From Terebella lapidaria (taxonomy: Eukaryota > Annelida > Polychaeta > Terebellida > Terebellidae), in assembly GCA_949152475.1 (NCBI GenBank), contig OX424563.1:26693720-26757719 (forward strand): a stretch of DNA of 64,000 nt, given 5' to 3'. Shown piece by piece: positions 36,377 to 49,100 of the stretch (positions within the stretch are counted from its first letter, which is position 1; every line of letters begins with the position of its first letter). The notes beneath the pieces were generated by a model, which made no database searches, was not told the origin of the DNA, and was given only the letters and a program-made list of their open reading frames with translations. The translations under genes were made by a program, and so were the position numbers.

Positions 36377-36590
36377 GATATCTAAGATTCTTAGACTTTC
36401 TCTTTCAATGAGTGAAATCTAATACATATCTGAGATTTTAAGACTTTCTCTTTCACTGAAGTCCAATACATATCTAAGATTCTTAGACTTTCTCTTTCAT
36501 TGAAGTCCAATACATATCTAAGATTCTTTCTCTTTCAATGAGTGAAATCTAGTACCTATCTAAGGTTCTTAGACATTTTCTTTCACAGAG
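36377..36590. repeat. tandem repeat, period about 55-58 bp, about 4 copies
   Basis: Each unit contains ATATCTAAGATTCTTAGAC, TTTCTCTTTCA and a GAAATCTAATAC or GAAGTCCAATAC variant. The two variants alternate, and one unit has a short internal deletion. Confidence 0.85.
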
Positions 36591-37156
36591 AAAAGTACTT
36601 TTATGAAGCATAGTTACACCGTGTAGCACAATTTAATGCTTTATAACCAGTATTCCTGAACCAAGAAATAACTAATATGTTCATTGGCTTTCTTTCATCC
36701 AAAACACAAGAGAGAGCTTTTTACACTAGCAAAAATACAAGTAGAAATTCGACAAATTATGTCTAGGAATCCCACTGTATTACACCACAATCGCACAGAA
36801 GTTAGCGTGGAATACAGATACGTTGTATTCACAGTGCGCAGTCGGTCGCTAGAAAAGACGACAGGTGGCCATTTTCTGCGAACATCAAGGGATAATTCAT
36901 GGTACTTCTTAGGGTTGCTATTATCTTCTCCAGCTGACACGATACACAAAGGATCAAGGCAGGGTAGTCATATTGTACTAACTCAAGTCTGACCGTTAGC
37001 CGTGATCTACTAGAGTGACACAGCATATTCTTGTCCAGAAGCTAGCTGAATGTGTATCTTCCAATTTTCTCACCCATTCCGCCCATAAATCCAGCAGATG
37101 TTATCCAAAATAATCACACAATATTGACAATAACTGAAACTCAATATTCATTGATT

Positions 37157-37316
37157 GTATCAATCTATCACCACCAATACAGTCAGATTTTGATGATGCT
37201 AATAACAAACGTAACATACAACATTTTGCGATGGAAACAAAGCCCGACCAAATAGTCTATCGAAAGACACACTGGCGTCATCAGGGGCAGACAGTGTCAT
37301 CAGGGGCAGACAGTGT
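37157..37316 (-). repeat. dispersed repeat R, inverted copy upstream of the GPCR
   Basis: Reverse complement of the repeat at 28351. A word of about 19 bases ending GGGGCAGACAGTGT is tandemly doubled at its end. On the minus strand it reads DDASVSFDRLFGRALF. Confidence 0.75.
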
Positions 37317-38062
37317 AAATATTTGAATTGTTTATATATTGAGAAGGTTAAGATCCAGGATCCACGTATGCAAAAATTAAACGCAGCCAATCAAGGGTAA
37401 TATTGATAATGTGAACGTATATGATCTTAGATCAAGAAACCTTTACGTCAGGCCTTCTAAGCATACATAAGGCACGATGAAGAAAGAACATTTCTCTTAG
37501 ATAAAATACATATATTTCTGAAAGGGTAATTCATTACACGGATAAATCAAGGCTACAAAGCACAGAACACCCAAATAAACTCATGAGCAAACTAGGGTCT
37601 GGCAGCGGACATCGCACAAGGGCAAACGAACAGCTGGTTTGCTAATTGTGACCTATATCGGTAGCGGTGATAAAGGTAGGATCTTGTTTTCATATCCTGC
37701 CTTGGCAGGTTTCCACCACGGGGGACAAGGGGATCAGTGACAATAACAAGTGATCGTCTTGACTCTACCTCTCTGTGGTAATTATATATCTGATTCATCT
37801 TCTTTCGACAACATAGAAGAAACCAACATCCGTTCCTGTCATATTACGAGGAACACACCATACAAGAGAACGACAACAGATGAAAATAGCTCACAGCTGA
37901 ATATGAATGAAAGAGACTGACATCTCAGCATTTCAGGGAATTATTCATGTGCGCTCAACAGGAATTTTTCACTGGTATCGACATCTCAAATTATTAGTTT
38001 TGTTCAGTAGTAGACCAGGGAAATATAGGTGTATATCAGAAATTTACATCTGAAATTAGAGT

Positions 38063-39178
38063 ATGGATTTCACCGAAAGTTTGATTGGATCAAACATGTA
38101 CGGCACCAAAGCGATCACGTTCACTACTATCGCATACAACAACAACAAGAGCCTGGCGTATTTTACGGGTTCTAACGACAGTGTAAACGGAACTGATATA
38201 TCCGACCATGTAACTGGAGAAATCGCAGCACACAACTTTCCACTGGATCCGACGTCGATCTTAATGTTGAAGATCGGACTACCGATCTTGGGAATTGTCG
38301 GTTTCTCCAGCAATGCGCTATCGCTCAGCGTCATGGTTTCAAGGCGCATGCACCACACATCCTACTCAGTTTACATCACAGCATTGGCAGTCCTCGATTC
38401 CATCTGCCTCGCCGGTCTCCTCGCGAGGCAATACTTCCACGATATCCTGCGTTTGCCCATGCCTGGGCCACTGCGGTATTGCAATACTCAACTGTGGTTC
38501 GTCTCTGGAATATCCACAAGTGTGGCATGGGTGATACTAGCTATGACGTCAGAGCGGCTCTATGCAGTGTATAGACCAATAGTGGCGTCTGCAGTGATGA
38601 CTCCACGACGAGCCAAGATAATAGTGTCAACGCTGACAGTCTTGGCTTTTCTCGTGTACATCTTCGACCTGTTCGCGTTCAGTGGACAAACTCGTTGTCT
38701 TTACGGAGGAAAGTTCCAGCCAGGGTTGCTTAACTGGCCTAGGTACACCAACGTGGCTCGCTTCTGCCTCATCGCCACAACCAACTCCTTCATCCCCAGT
38801 GTCATGCTGGTCTCAATGAATATTGCACTAATCTTAAAGATGAAACGACACGTTGAAGATCAACACCACGCTACAACGTCCACAATTAACAGCTTAGGAT
38901 CTCTCTACAAAGAAGTCGGGAAGCTAGTCACTATCGTCTCTGTGACATACACTACTCTCACCATACCATACACTAGCTTAAATCTATACGAGCGTGTGAC
39001 TAGACGGCAGATTCTACACGTGCGGAACATGGGTCCCGGACGGGTAGTCGCTATGTTTCTATTCGATGCCAACCACTGTGTCAACTTCTTTCTATACGTA
39101 CTGGCTTCACCATCTTTCAGAAAGACTCTTCTGAGGAAATGTCGCAATATCCGTGTTGGTGACGTCAGACCCAGTTAG
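38063..39178 (+). CDS. class A (rhodopsin-like) peptide-type GPCR, intronless
   Basis: A 371-residue seven-helix receptor in one exon. The N-terminus (1-62) has N-glycosylation sites (NKS, NDS, NGT) and no signal peptide. Helix 1 lies at about 66-93 with Asn84; helix 2 at about 102-123 with Asp112 (ALAVLDS). Helix 3 starts after Cys140 and ends SERLYAVYRP, an ERL in place of DRY. Helix 4 is at about 185-205, and Cys212 in loop 2 is the likely disulphide partner of Cys140. Helix 5 is at about 230-258 with Pro245; helix 6 at about 286-308 with a TLTIPY core lacking the aromatic of CWxP; helix 7 at about 329-349, where NFFLY replaces NPxxY. SFRKTLLRKC follows as helix 8. This pattern fits the large invertebrate FMRFamide-receptor-like or GPR139-like groups. 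The ligand is unknown. Confidence 0.93.
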   Translation: MDFTESLIGSNMYGTKAITFTTIAYNNNKSLAYFTGSNDSVNGTDISDHVTGEIAAHNFPLDPTSILMLKIGLPILGIVGFSSNALSLSVMVSRRMHHTSYSVYITALAVLDSICLAGLLARQYFHDILRLPMPGPLRYCNTQLWFVSGISTSVAWVILAMTSERLYAVYRPIVASAVMTPRRAKIIVSTLTVLAFLVYIFDLFAFSGQTRCLYGGKFQPGLLNWPRYTNVARFCLIATTNSFIPSVMLVSMNIALILKMKRHVEDQHHATTSTINSLGSLYKEVGKLVTIVSVTYTTLTIPYTSLNLYERVTRRQILHVRNMGPGRVVAMFLFDANHCVNFFLYVLASPSFRKTLLRKCRNIRVGDVRPS

Positions 39179-39210
39179 TTCATCTAATTATGCGTGTATA
39201 TTTGTATCTC

Positions 39211-39230
39211 TTATATATATATATATATAC
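39211..39230. repeat. (TA)n microsatellite
   Basis: Uninterrupted TA run just downstream of the GPCR stop codon, probably in its 3' UTR. Confidence 0.85.
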
Positions 39231-39334
39231 ATAATGTGCAGAAGTGTATTTGTGTGTATACTAAAAAAACAAATAATTATAAATCTCACGACTTCAAACA
39301 TAATTTTATGACATAATTTTTGAGAAGTTGAAAT

Positions 39335-39480
39335 GTAAGTATCAATTTATTACCACCAATACAACCAGATTATGATGCCAATAGCAAACATAGAATACAA
39401 CATTTTGCCAGAAACAAACAAAGCCCGACCAAATAGTTTATCCAAAGACACACTTGCGTCATCAGGAGCAGACAGTGTGT
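39335..39480 (-). repeat. dispersed repeat R, inverted copy downstream of the GPCR
   Basis: Same orientation as the copy at 37157-37316, so the receptor gene lies between two direct copies. On the minus strand it reads DDASVSLDKLFGRALF. Confidence 0.75.
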
Positions 39481-42289
39481 GAAATGAAGTGTTTTCTACT
39501 GTACACCTGGTGGAATTAATATACAACTGCACAACATTGTATGGAATTAATTCAGAAATTCGAAACAAACCACATGGAATAGATGTATGACAAGTACATT
39601 AGTACCTAATAACAAGCCAAGGCTATTGAGTTCATTACAGTAGAGTACAGTATGAAAACTATGTATATCAACTATAAACTGTATTATTCTGACTGTCACT
39701 TTGCTTTGTAATTTTTAAAAGTTAAAACGATTTTATTCTATGTATTTATGGACGGAAATAATTAAACAGTCCGAATATTCCAAAAAAAAAATAATGCCAT
39801 TCCAGACCAAAAACCACAACACAAATGGTACATGCTTTGTGCAGTTTGATCAGTTGTACCTTTACCAATGTCGAATTAGACAAACTGGTCATCGATCATC
39901 AGCCATTTTACCGTGAAACAGGAAGTTCCGAGTCATCATAAGGAAACATCTACGTTTTTGCCGTGATTATTGCCAATCATAACGCGTCATCATATCAATG
40001 GAAAATATGTACATGTACTCAGGCGCACACATTCAATATCATGAACGTCATGATCATAGTTCAGTGGGCCTATCCGTTACCGTATATGTCATCATAGACG
40101 ATAGAAGCTCACATATAGTTTTAGGGCTAAATACATAACATAAGTACATCCACATTTTTCAATGTTGCTTAGCAGTCAGTATTTATGAAATAATAAATTG
40201 ATTACTAAAGGCTACTCAGAATACTCAGCAAGATCTCGATGAATTTCCGAAAAAACAAATTGGTGTTACGGGTCTCTACATGGATATACGAAGCTGTTCC
40301 GATGGCGAAATTCAAAACTGAGCCATTACTTTTGCATGTATAAGCCTTTGCGAATCATCAATAAATGTAGATTACGCGGTCAACGGGGTCAGTTGGAAGA
40401 TTGGTACCTAATAGATAATAACTGCAAGGCCACCCGAATGTTTGTTCTCGATAGATATTTGGGAGGAATGAACTCATAATATATGCTTTCGAGTGAATTT
40501 TATCCAATCTACAAATTAGTTTCGACACACTAATGATGAAGGAAACAAGATGAGATACATCGTATTAGCACCAGAAATAAATATGGCTAAAATTAAAAAA
40601 AGAGAAGGCGACTCGATACAGACCATTTCCAATTTAGGAGCTATCTGCACAGATATATATTGTATACGACAAAGGAAAACAAGTAACTGACAAAACACTA
40701 ATCACATTCGTCAATGTCAATTCTTGGATAATTAAGATCATTGTTATCTTTTTCAAAGTTTCAGACGATGTGATGTTTCCTGAGCTATGCACATGATTGG
40801 CCGTATCAAGTTGCGAAAAATTTGGACTGCAATTACAGCCTGTGTGTGTATTTTATTCCTTGGATGCACTAGCACCAATCAGAAATTCTCACACGTGCAA
40901 AATTAAATGTGACTTCTATAATAACATTGCATCTAAAAACATTAACACCGACGCTGAATTTTCCAAATTTCACTTCATTATAACTTGAATTTTATTAAAT
41001 GCAAACAACTGGTATTTATTTGTTTTTTCACTTTTTTGTTTATTTATCCATCAACTTGAGAACGGAGCTATTTCGGACTTTGTAAGCTTGAACATCATAG
41101 AATGACAGAAAGTGCGGCATTGCCATTACTTTCAAAATCGGGGCGGTTCTGGAAGTAAATCAAAACATTTACATATATATGAAAAAATAATTTCATAATT
41201 TTGGGGGTTCCTTTCCTTGCAGCCATGCAGCCATTTCGATGAATGGACAGGCGTATCGGGTAGTGACATAACCACAATTCATAGTCTATCATCCTTGTTA
41301 CGATAAGTCCCCTGATATTATGATGTCGGTATTTAAAGCGGTATTCCATTAGATACAACAATGCTCGTTAAGCTATCACATTGATAATTTTTCGGTACAT
41401 AGCCAATTATCATTGGAAGAAAAAATATATAACATGGTCGGAGATAAACAGCGAACACGTGTTTTCAATTTCATAGGTCAACTGGTAGTGAACAAATTTG
41501 TTAATAAAAGATACACCAGTTTGATAGAATGATAAGCGGTCCTCCATTTCTTATCAATGTCGTTCTACGGTTGGCATCAAATATGTACCAGATATTCGGG
41601 ACGGCCACCCGCCTCAAAATTACACCCCATTACCCTGTCTACCATGTCACTGATAGGCCAATAAACGATTTTTTTGTGATGTCTGTGTTTGTAAACGTAA
41701 CGCGCTGTGGTGTCGTCGGGACTTCGGATTGGCCAGCACTGGACGCATTCCTTGTCACCCGACCGCAATTAAATTTGATACCCCCGGTGCAGTTCAAGTG
41801 TTGGGGGTCGGGTCGGGTCTGTGGGGGAATAAAGGGCCCCGAAATAAGATAAATTTACACACTGACAAATTGTAACCTCTGAAGTACTGCCGGCCCCCCC
41901 AGAACGGGGATCGGTATAAAGAAAAAAAATCTGAAAAAAAAAACGAAGAGAAAAAAAAGGGGAAAATCTCCTGTAGTGATATGTCCTCAAGTATTGATGT
42001 CTGCCCTATCAAGTTACAAACTCGCTGTATTTCACACCGCTCAGCCGACGTGAGTTCATTCCAACATAACTCTTGGTAACCGACTGAATTCTGTCAAAAA
42101 GTGATCGTGCGGTGAATTTCGAACAGTACCGAACGAAATTGGAGTGGTTTGAGAGTATTATGTCAATGTCTGGTATATATAGGCCTACACGAGGCAAAAT
42201 AATATGCGTGTTTCTGATTGGCTAACCTAGTCTGTTGTGGGTGATAGTAAGTTACTCTCGACATTGATTTTGTGGTTCATGCGACAATG

Positions 42290-42325
<36 letters not shown>

Positions 42326-42870
42326 GAAAGGGACTCGAAAAGTTACTAGATCATAACATGAGTGTCGCGTGGTGATGGAAAAAAAATTACACTGTCACCT
42401 GCTTTGATATGCACTCGGCTGGGAATATGTTACGGCAATTTCTTGACAGAAAACTGGAACCGTGATGCATCAACACCAAGCGGATGCTCGAACGAAAATA
42501 TTTCTTCATAGGGTCCTGGACGCATTGTACCTAAATGGATGGACATCTGAGATGAATAATTGTCCGGCTTTATCGAAGGCTTTTGTTTACATATCTCATG
42601 AGCACGCTGTTTTATCTATCTCGGCCTTCAAATAGCACAAGATGTGGTTATGGATTAGCTCGACTGCACGCGAATACCGTCAATAGTGATGAATGAAACA
42701 CTTATACTGTGGTTACAAATACGACCCAATGACATTACTATGCACACACATGTTTGATTAATTAACCACGTACCTACTGTTTATGACATTACCAGGACAT
42801 AGTTTCATATATCACAATGCGGATGGATTTGGATGTATGTCAGTGATAATTTTCACGTTCTAAACGTAGC
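39481..42870. other. intergenic, nothing recognised apart from (GA)n
   Basis: AT-rich. It contains a G/C-rich patch followed by A-runs (about 41800-41965) and a (GA)n microsatellite of about 15 units at 42292-42321. No supported gene. Confidence 0.45.
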
Positions 42871-43135
42871 ATGATGATCACGAAAAGCACGTGTTTTCTT
42901 TTGATATTCGTTACTCCACAATTAGCGATGTCTTACACTGGGAATATACGATACGATGTGGAATCTCTACGATGGTACGATCCTAGGATGTGCTATGTAA
43001 CACAGGGACCGAGGCTACCTCCATGGCGCAAATACGGTAACACGTCACGTGTGAGCGATAATACAAGATCGGAGGCCTTAACCGGAGTGATGACGTCATG
43101 TCCGGTTTCAGTGCTCAATCCGGAGAGCAAACCAG
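42871..43135 (+). CDS. unknown secreted protein, exon 1
   Basis: Opens MMITKSTCFLLIFVTPQLAM, a signal peptide. The mature part contains WYDPRMCYVTQGPRLPPW and an NTS site. It ends in phase 1 at CCAG|GTTTGG. Confidence 0.85.
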
Positions 43136-46100
43136 GTTTGGAAATTATTAACTTGCTTTGTTCTTGATAAATTTAATGCTTATTTTCGGTGTTTGAAAGG
43201 TCAATCTATTTTGGAGGTTATTTTCTTCAATTACAAAAATTGCAGAGTGTGGGAAATTTCTGTTACGACGTAGTGTGCTTCCCTTCATGATGGAGACATA
43301 TGATGGTTTCATTGCGCATGCGCTGGAACCATGGGAACCGACCTTCACGACACACAACTGGACCTGGGTGTCGCCATGGCAACAGAATAGGCGTCTGCGC
43401 ATGCGTCACATGGAAAGTGAGCTGCGAATACTCTGGGTTAGTTTGCATTTTACACTGAACTGTACAGTCGGATAGCTATTATACACGTCGCAATGATTTT
43501 TGTATTGCACACACATGCGTTGCATTGTGTTCATGCAACGGTTTTTGAAATACGACTTCTGGTAATAATGAATCAGAAATCGTATAAGTCTGTTGTTCAA
43601 AGTCGAAAATAGTTTGTCAGAGGCATGCATGCAGTACCTAGTTACACACTTAGGCCTACAACAATCCAGCTGGTTAATTTTAAATACCATATGTTCCAAT
43701 TCATGTAGAGGTTGCTTGGCTTTAGCTTTTAGCGACCAATGGAGTATATGCGTGATTTCATGTCATATACCGAAGGACTCGATGTTACGCAATGACAGGT
43801 TAATGATAACTGTGAACTTTGACTTGCATTTCACCGCTAAAGTCAACTATTCTAATTTTATTGCATGTGTGAACTGCCGAGTAGTGGTGCGACAGTACTT
43901 GAGCATAATATATTTTTTTTTGGAAAGGGCGAAAAAACACTCCGAAAAAACACTTTCAAGTCAACTAGACTTTTAGCCTACTGTACAAATTTGAGGTTTC
44001 TAGTTTGTTGGTCCTCACATGTAGAGAGACACATGTACAAGTATCTTCTAACGCCCGAGGTGCAACGCAACAAGGTGACTACTGTGTCGATGGTCGTTGG
44101 TTAAATTTTTGTTGCGTCTGCACTTAAGTACATAACCATTATGTTACCAGTTACGTAACCGGCTGCTTCAATTGAAAGGAAATTCAAAAATAATCTAGTT
44201 AGATAACTTCACTGAACAGAAACATAACTCGACAATCAGCGGAGCAAAATTATTTGACAACCACATACCATCACGGCAGTTATGATGACAGCACGATAAG
44301 CGTGTATAAATGCCGTTAAATTCCGCTCGTATTGACACGAACTCGCATTATATATCTTGACAACATAAGAGTGTTCTCTTTCAGGATGTTCTATTGTATA
44401 GGCGTACTAACGGTACTCGCGGGGCGGAAGTGACGTCACAATCGACCTGGAGATACGTGAGTGCCCGGATGTTAAAGTCCATTTCTAAGTGCATTTTGAA
44501 ACTGAGCGAGTTACAATTTACATACATGTGCGGTGCGATTGAGCAATGAAGCAATGGATTAACTGTATATTTTACCATGCATGCACTCATACTGGATTTA
44601 TTTTGCATAAAATGTTAACAAGAGACGAAACGCATATCCTTGTATGCCACCTTACCAGACTTCCCCGGCTACAGCACGAATGTACAATCCATAATAAATG
44701 CTTACATACTTTTACATATATGTTCTGGTATCCAACAATCTATTTCCATATGTTCATGTTTTGTTCTCATTTATCAGTTACTGAAATCTCCTGGAGTCCC
44801 GGATCTAACTAGTCTCAACAAACCTCTTTCGAATCTCGAAATCCTGCGCAATCGTCAACTAGTCAACCTACTACCTAAAGTAAGCCACGATTTTCCACAA
44901 AATGATTTCTCTACAAATTTATTTACCGAAATGTTAATATTATACACGATCGAATGCTGATCAAATATATTAAAAATGAAGACGTTATCTCTATTCGTAA
45001 ACAGCTGAAAAGGGCAGCTGAAAATGTGATACGCGACTCAACATCGATAACAATCGACACCAGTGACCTCGCCGTTCAAATACCTCAGTTCCTACAGAAT
45101 GCCAACGGTAACTTACTTTCCTATTGGTTAATCGTTGAAATTGGTATCATTCAACCAGTGGCTAATAATTTGAATCCGTTGCAGAAACAATAATCCACCT
45201 GCACGAACTCAGGGAAGAGTTTCGCACCTCAACGTTCCGCTTTAAGTCGCATCGTGCTTACTACCGAAAGTTGAAACGCCAGGTGCGGATCCGGCGTCAC
45301 ATCCGGAAAAGGGGGAAGCGGATTCGTAAACGGAAGAGAGAGGTGGACGAGTGGTTGTTTGTGAACTCGCGCACCCTCGAAAGAGCCAAAGCTTGGGATA
45401 GGTTAGTGTAAAACGACATTGCGACTTACGTGATTTAAAGTGGAATAGTCGGTTTCTGGCTTTCCCCTTGAAAGTGATCAATAGCTCTCCCAAGAGCAGG
45501 TGTACAGTGCAAATTTGTCTAAATTTGGCATTGAAAATCGGATTTTAAAAATAGTTTCGGACGGAACGGATCCCACGCAGTGATGCAAAATTAACAAAAT
45601 AGCTAAACATATAGAAAAATATACAGCCCTATCACTTGACACTCGTATATGTATTGTATATAATAGTGATGGAACCACAAATATTCAGTTTGATTTTTTT
45701 GTGTTGCAAATAATGACAATATAGTATTCATGTTTTTGTTTATGTTTGCGCAGATGCAATTCGTTCACATCGTGCGTTTTTGCGGTATATTCAAACTCCA
45801 CTGTAGGGTCATACGGACGTATTTGGGGGCTTGTAACGGTGCTAGACCATCGAATATATGCTAGCCAATTGGTTGATAACGAATTTCAGAAACCGATTAT
45901 TCCACTTTAACCTGATCTGTACACATGAAAACTTCTGTTACCCAATCGAATGCTTATATGACTACCGATGAGGTACACATATGGTAGGCCTATTATAGTA
46001 CGCATCTTCATTACCGGATCCATTTTATGTAATTCTGGTTCTTCGCAATATGCATAAAAAAACAGCACAACATGTTGATTCAGCACATTTTTTAGAACAT

Positions 46101-49100
46101 TACCGAAGCAATTGGGTATTTTGAGTATCTAAATATGATACATTACAGTTACTGCGAAGCACAATGGACAAAGACGGATAGGATGTTGTATCGTATCCGA
46201 TACGGCGACATTCGCGCTGGCCTCCTGGATACGAAAGAACACGTGGCCAACGTCCTTGACGACGTGGCAAAGACCCGGATGAACCTGGATCGAATCAACC
46301 CATTCCACAGCGCCTTGATGGTAATTCTTCGTTAGTGGTCATGGTTATCTCATAGAATGATGACTTCAGAGAGGGAAACGGCAGATGCTGTTTTCATAAT
46401 GACGCTTTGATAATGATTATCAACTTTAGAGTAGCTTTCGATATATTTTTTTGCATATTTAAAAGAGACAAGAATTGTTCCTTGATTTAGCCTTACCCTT
46501 GCTACAATGGTGCCGTCTATATGTGTTTTCATTCACTCAAAATTACCCGTTCTTATATTGTTGGTATCATGTGACGCTTACATCATTTTCTGATTGTAAT
46601 GTATTGATGCACACATATACAGGGTTGAACAGACCAATTATTGGTTGCATTTAAATCAATGTTAAATTGGGCAACTTCGGATGTGCGTTTCACCTTTCCC
46701 GAAAAATGATGCTGAACAGGACCCCCGTCAATTTAGCCCGTTTTCAGATCGCAATTGCCGACCTAGCATACATACAGCAAAACCTTTCTCTACTCCAAAT
46801 CCCTGGAATACCATCGGGATTTTCGCACAAGCGCAAAATAAACCAGCACATGGATCAATGTCACTGCGCGTTGCCTCCCTAGGCAACCATACATCTGGCG
46901 AAATGACGTCACTTAAAACGGAATCTTCAACGTGTGAGGCTTCCCCAAGTCTATTTCTAGCTTCAAGTCCACAGTGGAAGTCACACTTGATCTGGCAAGA
47001 TTCGGTTTGTAAAATTATATATTATCTTCAGCCACAGTGGCAGCGATTACATTTACACAAAGCCACTTGACAATGTGTTCTTTCTCAAGTTTAACGAGGA
47101 AAATAATAAGCGCTTGAAGTTTGTTAATGATGTTTTTTTTGTAAGTGACGGCTTCGTGGCGGCAGCGCACCACCGATGTAATTTGAATATCCATAGACTG
47201 AATATACATTTCGGTCACACAAAAAACATCGTTCTCGCATATATTTATTTGACTTCTACTCGACATATTGATATAATTAGTATGCAAATTTCGACGACAG
47301 TGTCCTAAATGAAGGATGCATGTTAAAGAAATAGCAATGGAGCAGCCCTTTTTTCTCGACTGATCATAAATGTAAATAACAATTTGAGTTGAGGTGGGTG
47401 GGTTGGGTGTTGTTTTATTATCATTGAAATGTTAGTATAAGGGTTATCGCAGATATTCGATTGTGCGTCCAAAGATTTTGTGCAAATACGAGCGTCTGTT
47501 TCCTCGACAGCATAGCAAACACAAGCGTGAAGCAGACTTGAAATATGTCACCTGGTTGTAAAATACTTGATTTACCGAGAAAAAAAGTGTTCACCATCAA
47601 AAGAAACGATTTCAATTTCCCGTCTCCTTTGCTACAATTGTGGTTAAAATTCAGAATCTTCCCCAGTTATTATTTGTCGAAATTAACGAATTTTATATCT
47701 TAATATTCAGCACTCTGTCATGGATATGCATTTCTGCTCAAAATTACATCATTTTTTTCAGACAGTATATGACATTTTACGCGGAGTAAAATATGAAGAC
47801 CCATTGATCAACGTGATGCGTGCAAGTCTTCAAACCGCTGAAACCAACTACAAGGTATAAGGGAACAGCCACCTAAAATTACTACTATTCATTCGGCTAT
47901 GAAATAATAGATAACAATACATATTTTATTTCTTAGAAAATTTGTTTTGAAACAGGTCACAGTGAGTGAACATTCATTGTGATTTTTATCAATTCAATTT
48001 CGATATCGCTTCAAAAGACAGCATAATCTGACATAATTTTCCACATCCTATTTTTCGAAAAAAGTATAATGTGTTGTGTACGTCATCCACAGGAAATCAA
48101 GTCCATGTATGAGCGCCTGACACTGCTTAGCCCAGACGTTATGATGCGGTGTGCCTACTTGGACGTCATACAGTCACCAATATATTACGAAAAAGCGAGA
48201 GTGGACCTGGGACTGAATAGGATTCTCAAATCGGCCAATCTCGCCATAGGGTAAGTGAAAAGGTTTGTGTTTTCCTTCATCCAGGCTGGATACAATTCAT
48301 GATTTCAATCGGTGATGTTCATCTGCATGCGTTCGTCCATGGTCATGGTTGGATATCAAACAAATAATTAGTCGGCGAAGCATGAAGGTAGACAGAAATA
48401 CTTGTCCATATCGCCTCCATCAGGAGGCGACATACTAAAATACGATTAAAACGGCCCATGGATAGATGCGTTGGTCCGGTCCTGCAATAGTACCGCAGCA
48501 TTTGTTTTAAAATTTTTAGTGTCAACAAGCAGATCACGCAGATAAACAGACAATCACTAAAACAAATATTCCAGTTAGATTGTGAAACGTTCTCAAATTT
48601 TCTTCATGCCTGACAACCGCAAAAAATTTCGATTACTTCGATAGATTTGACCGATCAGACAGCGACTCCCCTGGAATTCCCCGACTCCCTAGGCGTAGGG
48701 ATGGCTTGTTGATCATCATGGCTTGAGCACTATTCCGAAAGATGTCATTCTTGAATGAGGACGTATTGCCCACCATTCAAATTGTCGGGGAAAAAGTTGT
48801 CAAAAAATATTCATGGACGTACCGGTTCCCTTCTTATCAACCGATATACCCAGTATACTTGCGATCATGAAGTTTTGAACATGATTGAATGGGCATTTAT
48901 TTTGCAGCATTTAACCAGAACTAACATAAGCCATTTATAGGAATCTCTTCAAATCTACACAATCTTTATGGAATTATATTGATTTGACAGTCAGTTAAAA
49001 ACAGGCAAAAGGGGACATGTGATCAAACACCGCTGATACGGCGCTGTGCAGGTATCGATTTTCTACTCTGTACTGGCGACAAGGTGCACAATATCAATGC

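Noticed and set aside
36684-37026. Overlapping ~100-codon frames on both strands
   Set aside because: Both strands are open with no motif, no convincing splice borders and no poly-A signal, so neither can be preferred.
38056-39147. Minus-strand frames opposite the GPCR
   Set aside because: Shadow frames; the plus-strand product has seven helices and conserved cysteines.
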